Source: Alphaproteobacteria bacterium (GTDB taxonomy: Bacteria; Pseudomonadota; Alphaproteobacteria; Micavibrionales; Micavibrionaceae). From it: 46,279 bases of DNA. The notes under the pieces were generated by a model. The model did no database searches, was not told the DNA's origin, and saw nothing but the letters and a program-made list of their open reading frames with translations. The translations under genes were made by a program, and so were the position numbers. Positions 9,701 to 15,881 of this stretch are shown piece by piece (the stretch's first letter is position 1; every line of letters begins with the position of its first letter). Where the stretch lies: positions 1 through 46,279 of the forward strand of contig JAEUKP010000013.1 of the NCBI GenBank assembly GCA_016794145.1. The letters are read 5' to 3'.

Positions 9701-10460
9701 CATCAGCGGAAATAACGCCCGCATTTTTAACCAGTTGCTTTTGAACAGCCCCTGTTGCAACGACAGAAATCAACCCGTCCCCATACAGGTCAAGCGTGAA
9801 TTGGTCCCCTGATGATGCCTGAACCTTACCAACACGGGCAGAAATAACACCTCTATTTTCAACTTGGGGCGCAACAAGTCCAACAAGACCCGCGTCTTTT
9901 GCGGTTATCTGCCCATCATTTATAATCTGGGCATCCCCATCCCCTGGAATATTAAAGTCATCTCGCCCCCCCATAAATTCATCGTTTTCAATATCTGCGG
10001 ATGTTGCAACCAATGAATTCACGTCAACACGGCTTGTTTTTCCGAAAAAAACACCATTCGGATTTACAATAACGACAGTCCCGTTGGCTTTGATCTGTCC
10101 ATCAATCTGGGATGGTTTCCCGGCCTGAACACGGTTTAGAACGACTGCACCGGATGATGGCTGATGGAACTCGACTTTTTCAGTCGATCCGATATCAAAA
10201 CGTCTCCAATCAATAATTGCCCGATCCGTCGTTTGATGAATATCGGTTCTGCCCCCGGATGTTGTGATGCTTGCGTTTCCCGCTGCGATACGATCTAGCT
10301 CTGGGCTGGCAGAGGCAACACCACTCGCGACGGTTAAGGACACCGTCGACAAAAGGGCAAGGGCACAAGACGTATAATAAAAAGAAGGTTTATAAAAGAC
10401 GGTTGTCCCAAGGAGCTTGGATATTAAAGATGTTAACTGCACTGCTGTAATAGAGTTCAA
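726..10460 (-). CDS. giant two-partner-secretion exoprotein (TpsA) with 24 FG-GAP-like and about 8 MBG Ig-like repeats
   Basis: This 3,244-residue protein is probably secreted across the outer membrane by the TpsB encoded just upstream, and acts as a surface or released adhesin. A long N-region and hydrophobic stretch (about residues 30-50, ending VASGVASA) look like an extended signal peptide. Residues about 53-165 form a TPS/haemagglutinin secretion domain with the NPNG motif at 133-136 (IVNPNGVFFG). A Gly/Ser-rich beta-helix continues to about 550. Residues about 555-2255 hold 24 units of about 71 residues with the pattern FGxSVSLDGxRLAVGA, DDG, DSGAVYL, GYTGGKN. Haemagglutinin-type beta-helix (LQASNDITV, GRNININ) resumes to about 2500, then MBG-type repeats marked by YGD to about 3195. 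The frame opens at a TTG (10460-10458), since a TAG stop lies just upstream and no ATG is near; the next candidate is a GTG at residue 7. The substrate bound is unknown. Confidence 0.9.
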   Translation of the reverse strand: MNSITAVQLTSLISKLLGTTVFYKPSFYYTSCALALLSTVSLTVASGVASASPELDRIAAGNASITTSGGRTDIHQTTDRAIIDWRRFDIGSTEKVEFHQPSSGAVVLNRVQAGKPSQIDGQIKANGTVVIVNPNGVFFGKTSRVDVNSLVATSADIENDEFMGGRDDFNIPGDGDAQIINDGQITAKDAGLVGLVAPQVENRGVISARVGKVQASSGDQFTLDLYGDGLISVVATGAVQKQLVKNAGVISADGGQITLSAGAARQNLDNMIVNTGRLQARSIGIKNGQITLNGGSGSIQNTGDIYAKGDSATDGGRIEINAAFVALGGDVSADGKRGGKIDINAGTLSLADRITAKGLVGEGGRISIDSGKTWETSTSFLNTDGLTLGGSIRHIAGQQLISSGHYSAQSTNGMGGSIDVSAYSTKFLSAEINASGATGGGAIRLGGEFQGGKNLPKDELPNAAYLVMDRGTTIRSRTTGSKGKGGTSILWSDLETLALGQIDVTPGLHNGEGGFVEVSSAGTLNYDATVQTGRGARAGSVLLDPKNIVISDFSFNATAIIMGYGYSGGNNTHTNLDSSDIFGGSITLDGTRLAIGAYRDDGFGNTLTDSGAVYLYSFADTAFNGAVLEGVIGAGYTGGKNIDMSAYLAANDLFGYSVAMDGKQLAIGAIQDDGAGNISTDSGAVYLFSFADLAFNTPTLETILGRGYASNNSVLTSFDSFGASVSLNNNRLAVGAYNDDGLLNNKTDSGAVYLYSFDNDHFQNLTLQSRIGFGYNQPKDLNLTGLDTSDAFGNAVSLDGNMLVIGSPRDDGFGNALADSGSAYLVSFADSLFSSPVLQGVIGYGYTGAHDVNMSNLLAGDYFGRAVSMDAQRLVVGAPLGNGAIQAAGDSGAAYLYTISDAVFSTTTLQSIIGYNYAGGKNIDMNGRNLSNSDSFGNGVSLDGNRLIIGASNDDGYLNGVADSGAAYMFTFADASFSGGSYNGLIGAGYNEGKNVNVTNLSNHRTGIGTSVALDGRKLAIGDPNNNGFNDIHVNSGAVYLYSFTDDLFNGGVLEAIIGDGYSGGKNYSQDLRPSDYFGISLSLDGNRLVVGSHGNDGSANNSSAAGAVYLYQFTDSVFSNISLTSKIGFGYTGGKNYNLSTLNGSDQFGYSVSLDGTRLAVGAYAGDGSANILTDSGEVYLFTFTDLNFSGVQLAATIGRGYTGPKDMNLSGLDTADYLGYSINLDGNRLIVGASNDDAFSNTRTDSGAVYLFSFTDAAFSGGTLQGIIGHGYTGGKNINQTLDTVDLFGSSVALSGNTLFVGARSDDGGSSAIIDAGAVYRYSFTDSTFSGGSLLGTIGAYYNGTYDLDLRAYITSADTFGRSLAVDGQNLVVGVPGDDSYQNNGGDPGGAYFIHFSDLTYQNGSLSGILGQGYDQGFLSKNISTPQVVAGDFLGSSVSLNGNRLAVGAIFDDGFGNAVTDSGAVYLFSFTDASFNGGLLEGIIGHGYTGGKNIDMSAYLQTNDRFGYGVSLDGQMLAVGAPLDDGLANAATDSGAVYLFNFTDSTFGGGALRGIAGYNYTGGNNISVSGLGSGDYFGGSVSLDNNRLAVGAIFDDGSANSRTDSGAVYLYSFTDSSYAGGTLRNIIGYNYSIHNALLDNSDQFGRSVSLDGSRLAIGALGDDGNGNGLSASGAVYLYNFTNSAIFTGQTLEARIGHNYTGGKNLNIAAELDASDQFGTSVSLDGTRLAVGSLLGDGSNNKSADSGGAYLFTFTDLLFSGGVLEGRIGYQYTGSKDIDLGTPLLASTGDQGGAVSLDGQRLVYGAWQDDYNISNSGTVSLITFTDTMFSGGAIQGVIGNGFTRAVSIIPEIRSEGDRYGFSVALNDNRIAIGSHSDDGFNNLRFNSGSVYLYSVPTGNFSGIVLEGMIGYGYTGGKNIDMSNFLEINDQFGYSLSLNGNRLAVGAHLDDGKDNNCGDCGAVYLFNFSDAAFNGGTLQGRIGSLYNGPKDLSISGVVGGGDRFGSSVSLDATRLAVGAIGDDGNANAVSDSGAVYLFTFADTVFTTPTLQARIGYGYTGGKNINLSTLDTNDQYGTSVSVNGRRLAVGAINDDGNGNTASNTGAVYLYNFTDDVFTNGAGAGTIGYGYTGPNDYNIPTLYTNDFLGSSVSLENTVLAVGSYGDDGYNIDSIVNDGAQNAYGAVHLFTFGDLNFNTKVLDSSIGVGYTGGKNISVPFASGTQQNFGRSVSLNNGSLIVGAPENRGSNNLYIGSGAAFIFRSALGSISDALNYNSLSSATLGITASSLAALLSTPQNVTLQASNDITVSSALLVDNPSGSGGTLTLQAGRNININAAIVTDDGNLNLYANEKASTGVINAQREAGTAAITMGANGSINAGTGSVVARIDDGFGNANKTAGNINLRNVAAGSITALQRTQVGDIILNGSLTASGPGTSILLVAGANLINNAGAGALVTTDPSARWLVYSDHQNLISLGGLSPSFTANNCVYGGSCSIVIPGTGNGVLYQYGLNLLTITVNTTRAYGDPDPSNAALQALYNYSGFLPGDSVSVLDVLPTASITGISSGSVAGTVGTIVLTGGSDNVYDYYLAGGNITVVKKDITATWNAPLSKAYGDLNPSVNTTNFTYTGLALGQNNSVITATGDFGTIDGTTGVGSYGVSAIFTAPNYNVTNTPVTTLTINKRDITAAWNGVLTRSYGDSNPTITSGNFTYTGLVNGDLPSVITGSGDFGSVTAFTNVGSYSVGGVFSAANYNVTNTPSTTLNITKRDITAVVGNASRIYGDSNPTPGLGDVVFSNFANGEDETILDSVLFGMPTATALSNAGTTHAINLSVTDDNYNLIGSPTGTLTILKRDVTAIWNSALTKAYGDTNPTVDTTNFTYSNLANSDPNTSITATGDFGTIDGTTGVGSYGVGVNFASVNYNVTNTPVTSLTIGHRSLNITTNPQTKTYGDTDPVYTATVTGLTANDATLVNWLYGPVGYTGNVGTYLISASAIDPNNRLNNYTRVNTYSNYVVNKRDITASVGNRTRAYGDLLTGMTWQDVVWNNLVSPQTGSVLDTVTFLSPGELATDTVGTSRAIDIFVSDSNYNLVGFTSGTSTVIPAPLTITANHVTRFPADPAPVFTASYTGLKNNETSSVVTGLIFSTTAPDNTTLGTYTISPSGGVASQYIITYIDGVYQIQAPPSIVDIGLPNDIRRVPEIFADRQYPSVYQKRLLFAQKKRGECKYSPDFVLVRCEDDRKHASAF
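875..2930 (-). repeat. MBG/YGD-type Ig-like repeats at the C-terminal end of tpsA
   Basis: Seven units carry a YGD motif (AYGDPDP, AYGDLNP, SYGDSNP, IYGDSNP, AYGDTNP, TYGDTDP, AYGDLL), and an eighth, degenerate unit has RFPADPAP. Each unit is about 75-90 residues and ends in NYNVTNTP or NYNLxG, followed by a short strand such as TLTINKRDITA. This is the usual layout of MBG Ig-like modules in large bacterial adhesins. After the last unit a basic tail with two Cys ends the protein. Confidence 0.75.
3690..8810 (-). repeat. 24-unit FG-GAP-like repeat array inside tpsA
   Basis: About 213-bp units encode about 71 residues each. Conserved points are F-G at the unit start, S-V-S-L-D-G-N-R-L-A-V-G-A, an acidic D-D-G loop (a possible calcium loop), D-S-G-A-V-Y-L, and G-Y-T-G-G-K-N at the end. 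I counted 24 unit starts. Units are diverged rather than identical: one (about unit 18) has lost the first F, others have LG, IG or YG instead of FG. FG-GAP units are known to form beta-propeller blades of about 60-70 residues, so the array could make three or more propellers. Confidence 0.85.
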
Positions 10461-10601
10461 AAAAAGACTAAGAGGTTTTGCCTAAAAATTCTTCCTAAGA
10501 AGCATTTTAGAAAAACACCCTTATTCTACCACAAATCTGATCTGAATCCACCGAAGATTTACGGCATGTCATTCCCTGCGCACCCCCTGAATTCATAGCC
10601 T

Positions 10602-12296
10602 CTACAACTGATACCCTAATGAAAACTTGATAACAGGATCAGTCCCCGACCCGTATTGGGGTGTTTCAATGCGGCGGGTCAAGGGTTTTGCAATGAAAGT
10701 TTCAAAAGAAGCCCCAGTATCAAAAACACCGCGCATTCCAAAACCAGTCGAAACACCTGAAAAATCATCGCCATCGATGTGGTCCAGATTCCATGTTTTT
10801 CCGATATCATAAAAAACATAAGGTTCTAGGGTCAATTGCGGTAAAACTTCCATTCTATAGCGCCCTTCAACCACCCCAGAAACACCATGATCCCCAACGA
10901 TTTCAGAGGCATTAAAGGCACGTCCTATTGTGTTTCCACCATATCCGAATTCTTCTGATGACAATAAGGGATTAAACGCATATTGCCCTCGGATCTGGGT
11001 GAAGACAGAAAGATCATTTGTCAGATTCTGGGTCCGGGCAGCCTGCATTTGAACGGATGTAAAATCACTTCTTCCTTCTAGACGAGACAAATTAAGAGAT
11101 CCGGTATCCCGCGCCCCCATCAGATTTAAACCTTGCCTGACTGTAAGATTCACAGAATTGACGGCGCCCCGGCTATCCGCAATCTGCAATCTGCCGCCCA
11201 TTGTCAGAATCGTTAACCGATCCTCGGTTAAAATATCACCTAAAAGCTTTGTTGCACTCGAACGGTTCTCAAGTGACGTTAATAGATCGAAATTCAAACG
11301 ACGCGACCTGACAACCGACTGCGTTAGCCCAACAGACAAAACTGTGCTGCGGCTTTTGATATCATTTGATCGAAGTGTATATCCAGGGACAACACGGCTC
11401 TTATTTGCAGAAAGATTAAGACTGAGCCCCGGAAACTCCATCGGGATATTTTGTCCAACATTCAGATAGACCAACTCATCCCATTCACTTCCAACAAACC
11501 CTTGTAGATTTGTTTCTGCCATATATCCAAAAGCATTATCGACAAATACATTCGCGCCAACCTGGTAGGGACCAATAAATTTCGATCCATAATTATCAAA
11601 ACTAATCCGGCCAACGACAGACTCTTTTTGATTAAAAACCAATCTGAGAATGATTGCACCAGGATCCAAGGATTTTCCGGTCTTATCTTCCTCGCTTTGC
11701 CGCGGTTGGAGAACCGACTGCACACGCGTACCAGGCAAATCATTGATCAAAAGCAGTGTTTCTTCAAGATCATTAACATTCAACAATTTCTTTCGATACC
11801 AGGGCATTAAAAGCCTTTTTATCTTATCGAAATACGCAGGGTGCCCCTCAACCACGACCTGATCAATGTAAGGCTCAATAACCTGGATTTTGACAAGGCC
11901 ATCTTCGATCGACTGCGGAGGGAGAAAAGCTTGTGCAAGAACATACCCATCTGCACGATAGTGATCTGTTATTTTCTGCACCAGAACATAAAGATCCCCC
12001 AGAGACACATCTTTCTTACGAACCTGTGCCGTTAATCTGTCGAGTTCCGCCTTTGAATAAACGGTCACGCCATCAAAAATAATGTCTTTTACAAAAAATC
12101 GTATTGTATCAGACTCAAGAACCGGAGGGGGTGTTTCTGACTTAACAACCGGTAAAGTCTTTTCAACATCAGGACGAGACGGATTTTTTAAATCAAGCTG
12201 CCCCTCGACCCTTGAAGCATCCGGTATAGCCTGCGCATAAACGGGCAAGATTTGTCCCCAGACCAATGCACTGAAAATAAAAATTCGTCTTATCAT
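10602..12296 (-). CDS. TpsB outer-membrane transporter (ShlB/FhaC/HecB family)
   Basis: A 564-residue two-partner-secretion transporter that would export the large exoprotein whose gene starts 141 bp downstream on the same strand. Residues 1-21 (MIRRIFIFSALVWGQ..VYA) are a signal peptide. Residues about 66-141 form POTRA 1 (IRFFVKDIIFDG, then YRADGYVLAQAFLPPQ, the typical POTRA_2 signature), POTRA 2 follows to about 215, and the rest is a 16-strand-type barrel ending in a polar/aromatic strand (KFSLGYQL). Length is normal for the family. The frame extends four codons further to a TTG at 12308, but I chose the ATG at 12296 because it gives a clean signal peptide, although its ribosome site is weak. 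The tpsB-tpsA order and spacing indicate one operon. Confidence 0.88.
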   Translation of the reverse strand: MIRRIFIFSALVWGQILPVYAQAIPDASRVEGQLDLKNPSRPDVEKTLPVVKSETPPPVLESDTIRFFVKDIIFDGVTVYSKAELDRLTAQVRKKDVSLGDLYVLVQKITDHYRADGYVLAQAFLPPQSIEDGLVKIQVIEPYIDQVVVEGHPAYFDKIKRLLMPWYRKKLLNVNDLEETLLLINDLPGTRVQSVLQPRQSEEDKTGKSLDPGAIILRLVFNQKESVVGRISFDNYGSKFIGPYQVGANVFVDNAFGYMAETNLQGFVGSEWDELVYLNVGQNIPMEFPGLSLNLSANKSRVVPGYTLRSNDIKSRSTVLSVGLTQSVVRSRRLNFDLLTSLENRSSATKLLGDILTEDRLTILTMGGRLQIADSRGAVNSVNLTVRQGLNLMGARDTGSLNLSRLEGRSDFTSVQMQAARTQNLTNDLSVFTQIRGQYAFNPLLSSEEFGYGGNTIGRAFNASEIVGDHGVSGVVEGRYRMEVLPQLTLEPYVFYDIGKTWNLDHIDGDDFSGVSTGFGMRGVFDTGASFETFIAKPLTRRIETPQYGSGTDPVIKFSLGYQL

Positions 12297-12443
12297 GTCT
12301 GGCTTCAAAAACTCAACCGCGTGCGGTATGCGAGGTTCAAGGAATTTTTTTATCTATCCGGAAATATAGTTGATTTTTACTCCGAATACCATTGTAAATT
12401 TGGGAATAAATTAAGAATCTAAAGCCCTTCTGTTGACACAGCG

Positions 12444-12477
12444 TAAAATATAAAACCCTCACGGGAATGAGGGTTTT
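12444..12477 (-). terminator. terminator after the Cys-repeat protein gene
   Basis: AAAACCCTC at 12452-12460 and GAGGGTTTT at 12469-12477 form a 9-bp perfect stem with an 8-base loop. On the minus strand the stem runs into TTTTATATTTT. It lies about 25 bp past the stop at 12502 and separates that gene from tpsB. Confidence 0.75.
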
Positions 12478-12501
12478 ACAGATTTTAAGAAACTTTTAAA
12501 G

Positions 12502-13953
12502 TTACTGGGTTGCCCAAACCGGACCTGTCGAGGCTTCAAGAGCAGCTCCCTTAAGGGGGGTCGCCCCAGATGAGAGTGCTGTCACCGTTGGACACGCCGG
12601 TACAGGACCGGCAACAATACTGCCTGCCGTCGCACACTTGGCAGCCGCCATAGCTTCAGGATTAATGTTCACAACAGGAGAGGTTGTTTGAATGCCACTT
12701 GTATTTGTTCCGGTTGGACAGGCCGGTATCGGGCCTGCAACAATACTCCCTGCAGGCGCACACTTAACAGCGTTATCCGCAACGGCAACAGAGGAACCCG
12801 CCATTGCCGCCAACATCGCTTGCTCTTGCTGACTGTTCTTTGCTGCTAGTTTTGCAAGATCTGCAGAACTCGGACAAAGCGGTGTCGGTCCTATAACAAT
12901 CCCTGCAGGCGCACATTGTCCGGCCGCAATCATCGCGGGAACATTATCAATCTGGGCCTTCAGCGCATCATACTCGGCCTTATTTTTTGCAAGAACGGCC
13001 TGATACTCTGCAACTGTCGGCGCCGCTGCTGCTCCGGAAACACCCGCAGAAACACTTGCCTGTGTAGCTGCTGTTGTTGGACATGGTGGAAGAGGGCCCG
13101 CAACAATTCCTGCAGGCGCACAATTAGAGCTACCGCTATTCCCTGATCCTGATACAGCAACTGCAGTTGTACCGCCAACTTGGGCTAGCAATGCTTTCTC
13201 TTTCGCCTGATTCTTGTTTAACAAATTAGCCAAGTCCGCAGACGTCGGACAGGCCGGTATCGGACCTGCAACAATACTCCCTGCCGGCGCACATTGTTTG
13301 GCCGCAATCATCGCAGGAACATTATTAACCTGGGCTTTCAAGGATTCGTACTCTGCGTTGTTCTTTGCAACCATTGCATTATAGTCTGCAACTGTAGGGG
13401 CCGTTGCTGCAGCTGTCGAAACCCCCGTGGAACCCGCGGCAGACAGACCTTTCTGTACAGATGTTGTCGGACATGCCGGCACAGGTCCTGCAACGATACT
13501 TCCTGCTGGCGCACAATTAGAGCTAGCGCTATTCCCTGATCCTGATGCAGCGACTGAAGTTGTACCCCCAGCTTCGGCTAACAATGCCTTCTCTTTCGCC
13601 TGATTCTTGTTTAATAAATTAGCCAAGTCCGCAGACGTTGGACACGCCGGTATCGGACCTGCAACAATACTCCCTGCTGGCGCGCATTGTTTCGCCGCAA
13701 TCATCGCAGGAACATTATTAACCTGAGCTTTCAAAGATTCATATTCTGCCTTGTTCTTTTGAACCAAAAGGTCATATTGGCTAGTTGAGTCCTTTGTCGT
13801 CATGGTTGTGTCTGGTGCAAGCTGATGTTGCCAATGAACTTGTGTCATTGTGCTTGTAGTTTCCGCGTAAGCCGCCAGTTTATTGCCCCCCACAAAAGGA
13901 TAGCTGATTACTGCGAATGTCAGGAAACCTATATATTTAAAATGACCGCCCAT
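12502..13953 (-). CDS. secreted Ala-rich protein with seven paired-cysteine repeats, unknown function
   Basis: I do not recognise this 483-residue protein. An N-terminal signal peptide (MGGHFKYIGFLTFAVISYPFVGG to about AYAE) predicts export. The mature part has three modules of about 130 residues. Each starts with a charged helix (KNKAEYESLKAQVNNVPAMIAA), then a motif CAPAGSIVAGPIPACP, a second helix (SADLANLLNKNQAKEKALLA), a Ser/Gly/Ala linker and another Cys motif. The Cys motif occurs seven times, and all 14 cysteines fall in it, each pair 13 residues apart, which suggests seven disulfide loops in the periplasm or outside the cell. The start is fixed by GAGGGG six bases before the ATG at 13953; a GTG eleven codons upstream is less likely. 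It has its own terminator but lies next to tpsB on the same strand. A role in the cell surface is inference. Confidence 0.8.
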   Translation of the reverse strand: MGGHFKYIGFLTFAVISYPFVGGNKLAAYAETTSTMTQVHWQHQLAPDTTMTTKDSTSQYDLLVQKNKAEYESLKAQVNNVPAMIAAKQCAPAGSIVAGPIPACPTSADLANLLNKNQAKEKALLAEAGGTTSVAASGSGNSASSNCAPAGSIVAGPVPACPTTSVQKGLSAAGSTGVSTAAATAPTVADYNAMVAKNNAEYESLKAQVNNVPAMIAAKQCAPAGSIVAGPIPACPTSADLANLLNKNQAKEKALLAQVGGTTAVAVSGSGNSGSSNCAPAGIVAGPLPPCPTTAATQASVSAGVSGAAAAPTVAEYQAVLAKNKAEYDALKAQIDNVPAMIAAGQCAPAGIVIGPTPLCPSSADLAKLAAKNSQQEQAMLAAMAGSSVAVADNAVKCAPAGSIVAGPIPACPTGTNTSGIQTTSPVVNINPEAMAAAKCATAGSIVAGPVPACPTVTALSSGATPLKGAALEASTGPVWATQ

Positions 13954-13959
13954 ATTGAA

Positions 13960-13965
13960 CCCCTC
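13960..13965 (-). promoter_or_regulatory. ribosome binding site deciding the start of the Cys-repeat protein
   Basis: GAGGGG on the minus strand, six bases before the ATG at 13953. It favours this ATG over the GTG at 13986 that would extend the frame and bury the signal peptide. Confidence 0.7.
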
Positions 13966-14183
13966 ATTCAGCTCTTTTAAGAACACTTAGTTTTTTTATA
14001 ACACACCAAGTCATGTTACCATATTGGCACAGAAAGAGTTAATAATTTTATAATTACATAAAATTTTATATAATTTTTCGAAAGTCTCCGCCCATCATCT
14101 TAAAAGTCCAATCGTCTTAAAAGCGTTTGCCAAATGACAGCAGGATATTGCAAGTCTTGGCGCAACCCTTTAAAGTGCCGCCT

Positions 14184-14762
14184 ATGAATTTATGGATCCG
14201 CGTCCTTTACGTCTTGATATGTTCTTTCCTAAAACCGAAAATCGGTAGCATCCTTTTGCCTTCCTGTTTGACCCTACGCGTTATGCCGAACGATCTTGAT
14301 TGCCATATGCATATGAATAATGGCCGTTATTTAACTATTATGGACCTTGGGCGTTTTGACCTTATTCTAAGAACAGGCTTTTTAAAGATTATGCTGCAGC
14401 AAAAAACAGTGCCTGTTCTTGCTTCTGCTAAAATACGATACCGCCTTCCTCTTTCCCCGTTTCAAAAATATACATTGCAAACGCGACTCGTTGGATGGGA
14501 TAAAAAATGGTTCTATATTGAACAAAGATTTATTGTAAAATCCAACCATCAAAAACCAGAAGTTGCAGCAATCGGGCTGGTAAAAGGGTGTTTTCTTGAT
14601 CGAATGACACAATCCCCGATTGAAAGTAAAACTGTTTTGGAATCCATTAACCACACTGACCTAAGCCCCCCTTTACCGCAGCATGTGACTGATTGGCAGA
14701 AGGCGGAGGACACATTAAAGGATGTCACACGATATGCCCCAGATTCTTCGAAATCCCCATGA
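14184..14762 (+). CDS. hotdog-fold acyl-CoA thioesterase-like protein (4HBT/THEM6 type)
   Basis: A 192-residue protein that probably hydrolyses an acyl-CoA or acyl-ACP thioester. A hydrophobic start (MNLWIRVLYVLICSFL) is followed by the hotdog core. The signature region VMPNDLDCHMHMNNGRYLTIMDLGR matches the (P-N-D-L-D-x-N-x-H-M-N-N-x-R-Y) motif of THEM6/YbgC-related thioesterases, with the catalytic-type Asp and the start of the long helix. Later strands contain FYIEQRF and AIGLVKGCF. Earlier in-frame TTG (14127) and GTG (14175) starts exist; family members begin near the hydrophobic segment, so ATG 14184 is chosen. Its end overlaps panC by 41 bp, so the two are likely co-transcribed. The substrate is unknown. 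Confidence 0.75.
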   Translation: MNLWIRVLYVLICSFLKPKIGSILLPSCLTLRVMPNDLDCHMHMNNGRYLTIMDLGRFDLILRTGFLKIMLQQKTVPVLASAKIRYRLPLSPFQKYTLQTRLVGWDKKWFYIEQRFIVKSNHQKPEVAAIGLVKGCFLDRMTQSPIESKTVLESINHTDLSPPLPQHVTDWQKAEDTLKDVTRYAPDSSKSP

Positions 14763-15573
14763 TCTAAAATCCTATATTTCTGAACGTATTGCGACAGGGA
14801 AAACGATTGGGTTCGTGCCCACAATGGGCGCATTACATGAAGGGCATTTGACCCTCGCCCGTAGAGCGCTGAGCGAGTGTGACGAGTGCATTGTCAGTAT
14901 CTTTGTGAACCCTAAGCAATTTGCACCACATGAGGATTTTGAAAAATATCCACGCGCCCTTGATAAAGATTCTAACCTCCTTGAAAAGAGTGGAGTCCAG
15001 TCCATTTTTGCCCCCAGCATAGACGTTATGTATCCACCAGGATTTCAATCAACGGTCACAGTTGGGTCGATTTCAAAACCATTAGAGGGGGAGTTCCGCC
15101 CGCATTTTTTTGCAGGGGTTGCAACCGTTGTAACACGGCTCCTGCTATTGGTTGGCGCACACAAAGCCTATTTCGGGGAGAAAGATTATCAACAATTACA
15201 AGTCATTAAGACATTACAACGTGACCTGGCAATTCCGACCGAGATTATCGGGGTTCCAACAGTCCGTGAGGAGTCTGGACTGGCGCTGTCCTCTCGTAAC
15301 GCCTATCTGTCCGATATCCAGAAACAACAAGCACTGACAATTATCACAACATTGCGTAAGATGGAAAATGAGCTGAAATCAGGGGCGGAGATCCATCAAA
15401 TCGAAGAAGCGGCTAGAAAAAATCTAGAATCTGCAGGTTTTGACAAGATAGATTATATAACAATACGCGATGCCGAGACATTGCTACCCCCGACGATTGA
15501 AACAAAAAAACACCGTATTCTGGCCGCCGCCTGGCTTGGGCAAGCGCGGCTGATTGATAACATCCCAGGGTAG
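14722..15573 (+). CDS. panC: pantoate--beta-alanine ligase (pantothenate synthetase)
   Basis: A 283-residue cytosolic enzyme that joins pantoate and beta-alanine using ATP, the last step of pantothenate (vitamin B5) synthesis. The HIGH-type ATP site is VPTMGALHEGH, followed by SIFVNPKQF and PHEDFEKYPR, then a KMSKS-equivalent region LALSSRNAYLS. Length is normal. An ATG at 14734 is the alternative start; the first ATG has AAAGG directly in front, and neither has ideal spacing. It overlaps the thioesterase gene. panB is not in the window. A perfect 6-bp hairpin follows, at the foot of which a mobile element is inserted. Confidence 0.93.
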   Translation: MSHDMPQILRNPHDLKSYISERIATGKTIGFVPTMGALHEGHLTLARRALSECDECIVSIFVNPKQFAPHEDFEKYPRALDKDSNLLEKSGVQSIFAPSIDVMYPPGFQSTVTVGSISKPLEGEFRPHFFAGVATVVTRLLLLVGAHKAYFGEKDYQQLQVIKTLQRDLAIPTEIIGVPTVREESGLALSSRNAYLSDIQKQQALTIITTLRKMENELKSGAEIHQIEEAARKNLESAGFDKIDYITIRDAETLLPPTIETKKHRILAAAWLGQARLIDNIPG

Positions 15574-15620
15574 CCCCCTGCCCTGTTGATTTATGTTGAT
15601 TTATGATCATTTGCTATTAG

Positions 15621-15639
15621 GGCCTCCTGAACAGAGGCC
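15621..15639 (+). terminator. hairpin after panC, possibly a terminator separated from its T-run
   Basis: GGCCTC and GAGGCC pair around a 7-base loop. No T-run follows; instead the 238-bp inverted-repeat element begins four bases later. I infer that the element may have inserted at the base of an original terminator, but a plain hairpin is equally possible. Confidence 0.35.
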
Positions 15640-15643
15640 TCTG

Positions 15644-15881
15644 AGTGTCCGTTCAAAAACTTTTGGCGCATTTCTGGGGTTTTTGTCATCCTCCGCCAAG
15701 TGGAGATTTTGCGAAAGCAAAACGAAACGCGTGCGGGGGATCCAGTGAATAGGTGCGGCAAAGCCGCACACATCAAGGAACAAATAGGAATAGGATTCTG
15801 GATTACCCCAGATCTTTTACAATTCTTACGAATTGCCTTCGGCGCCGCAGATTTCTGCGGAAAAGTTTTTGGATGGACACT
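15644..15881 (+). mobile_element. 238-bp MITE-like element, copy 1
   Basis: It starts AGTGTCCGTTCAAAAACTTT and ends with AAAAGTTTTTGGATGGACACT, an imperfect terminal inverted repeat of about 20 bp. Inside are several short palindromes: GTGCGG-CAAA-GCCGCAC-like, CCGCAGATTTCTGCGG, TTTTGCGAAAGCAAAA and CAATTCTTACGAATTG. An inverted copy of the same length, about 98-99% identical by eye, lies at 26880-27117. No transposase is encoded. The last base is also the final A of the clpA stop codon (TAA, minus strand). Target duplications are not clear: TG on the left, TA on the right. Confidence 0.8.
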
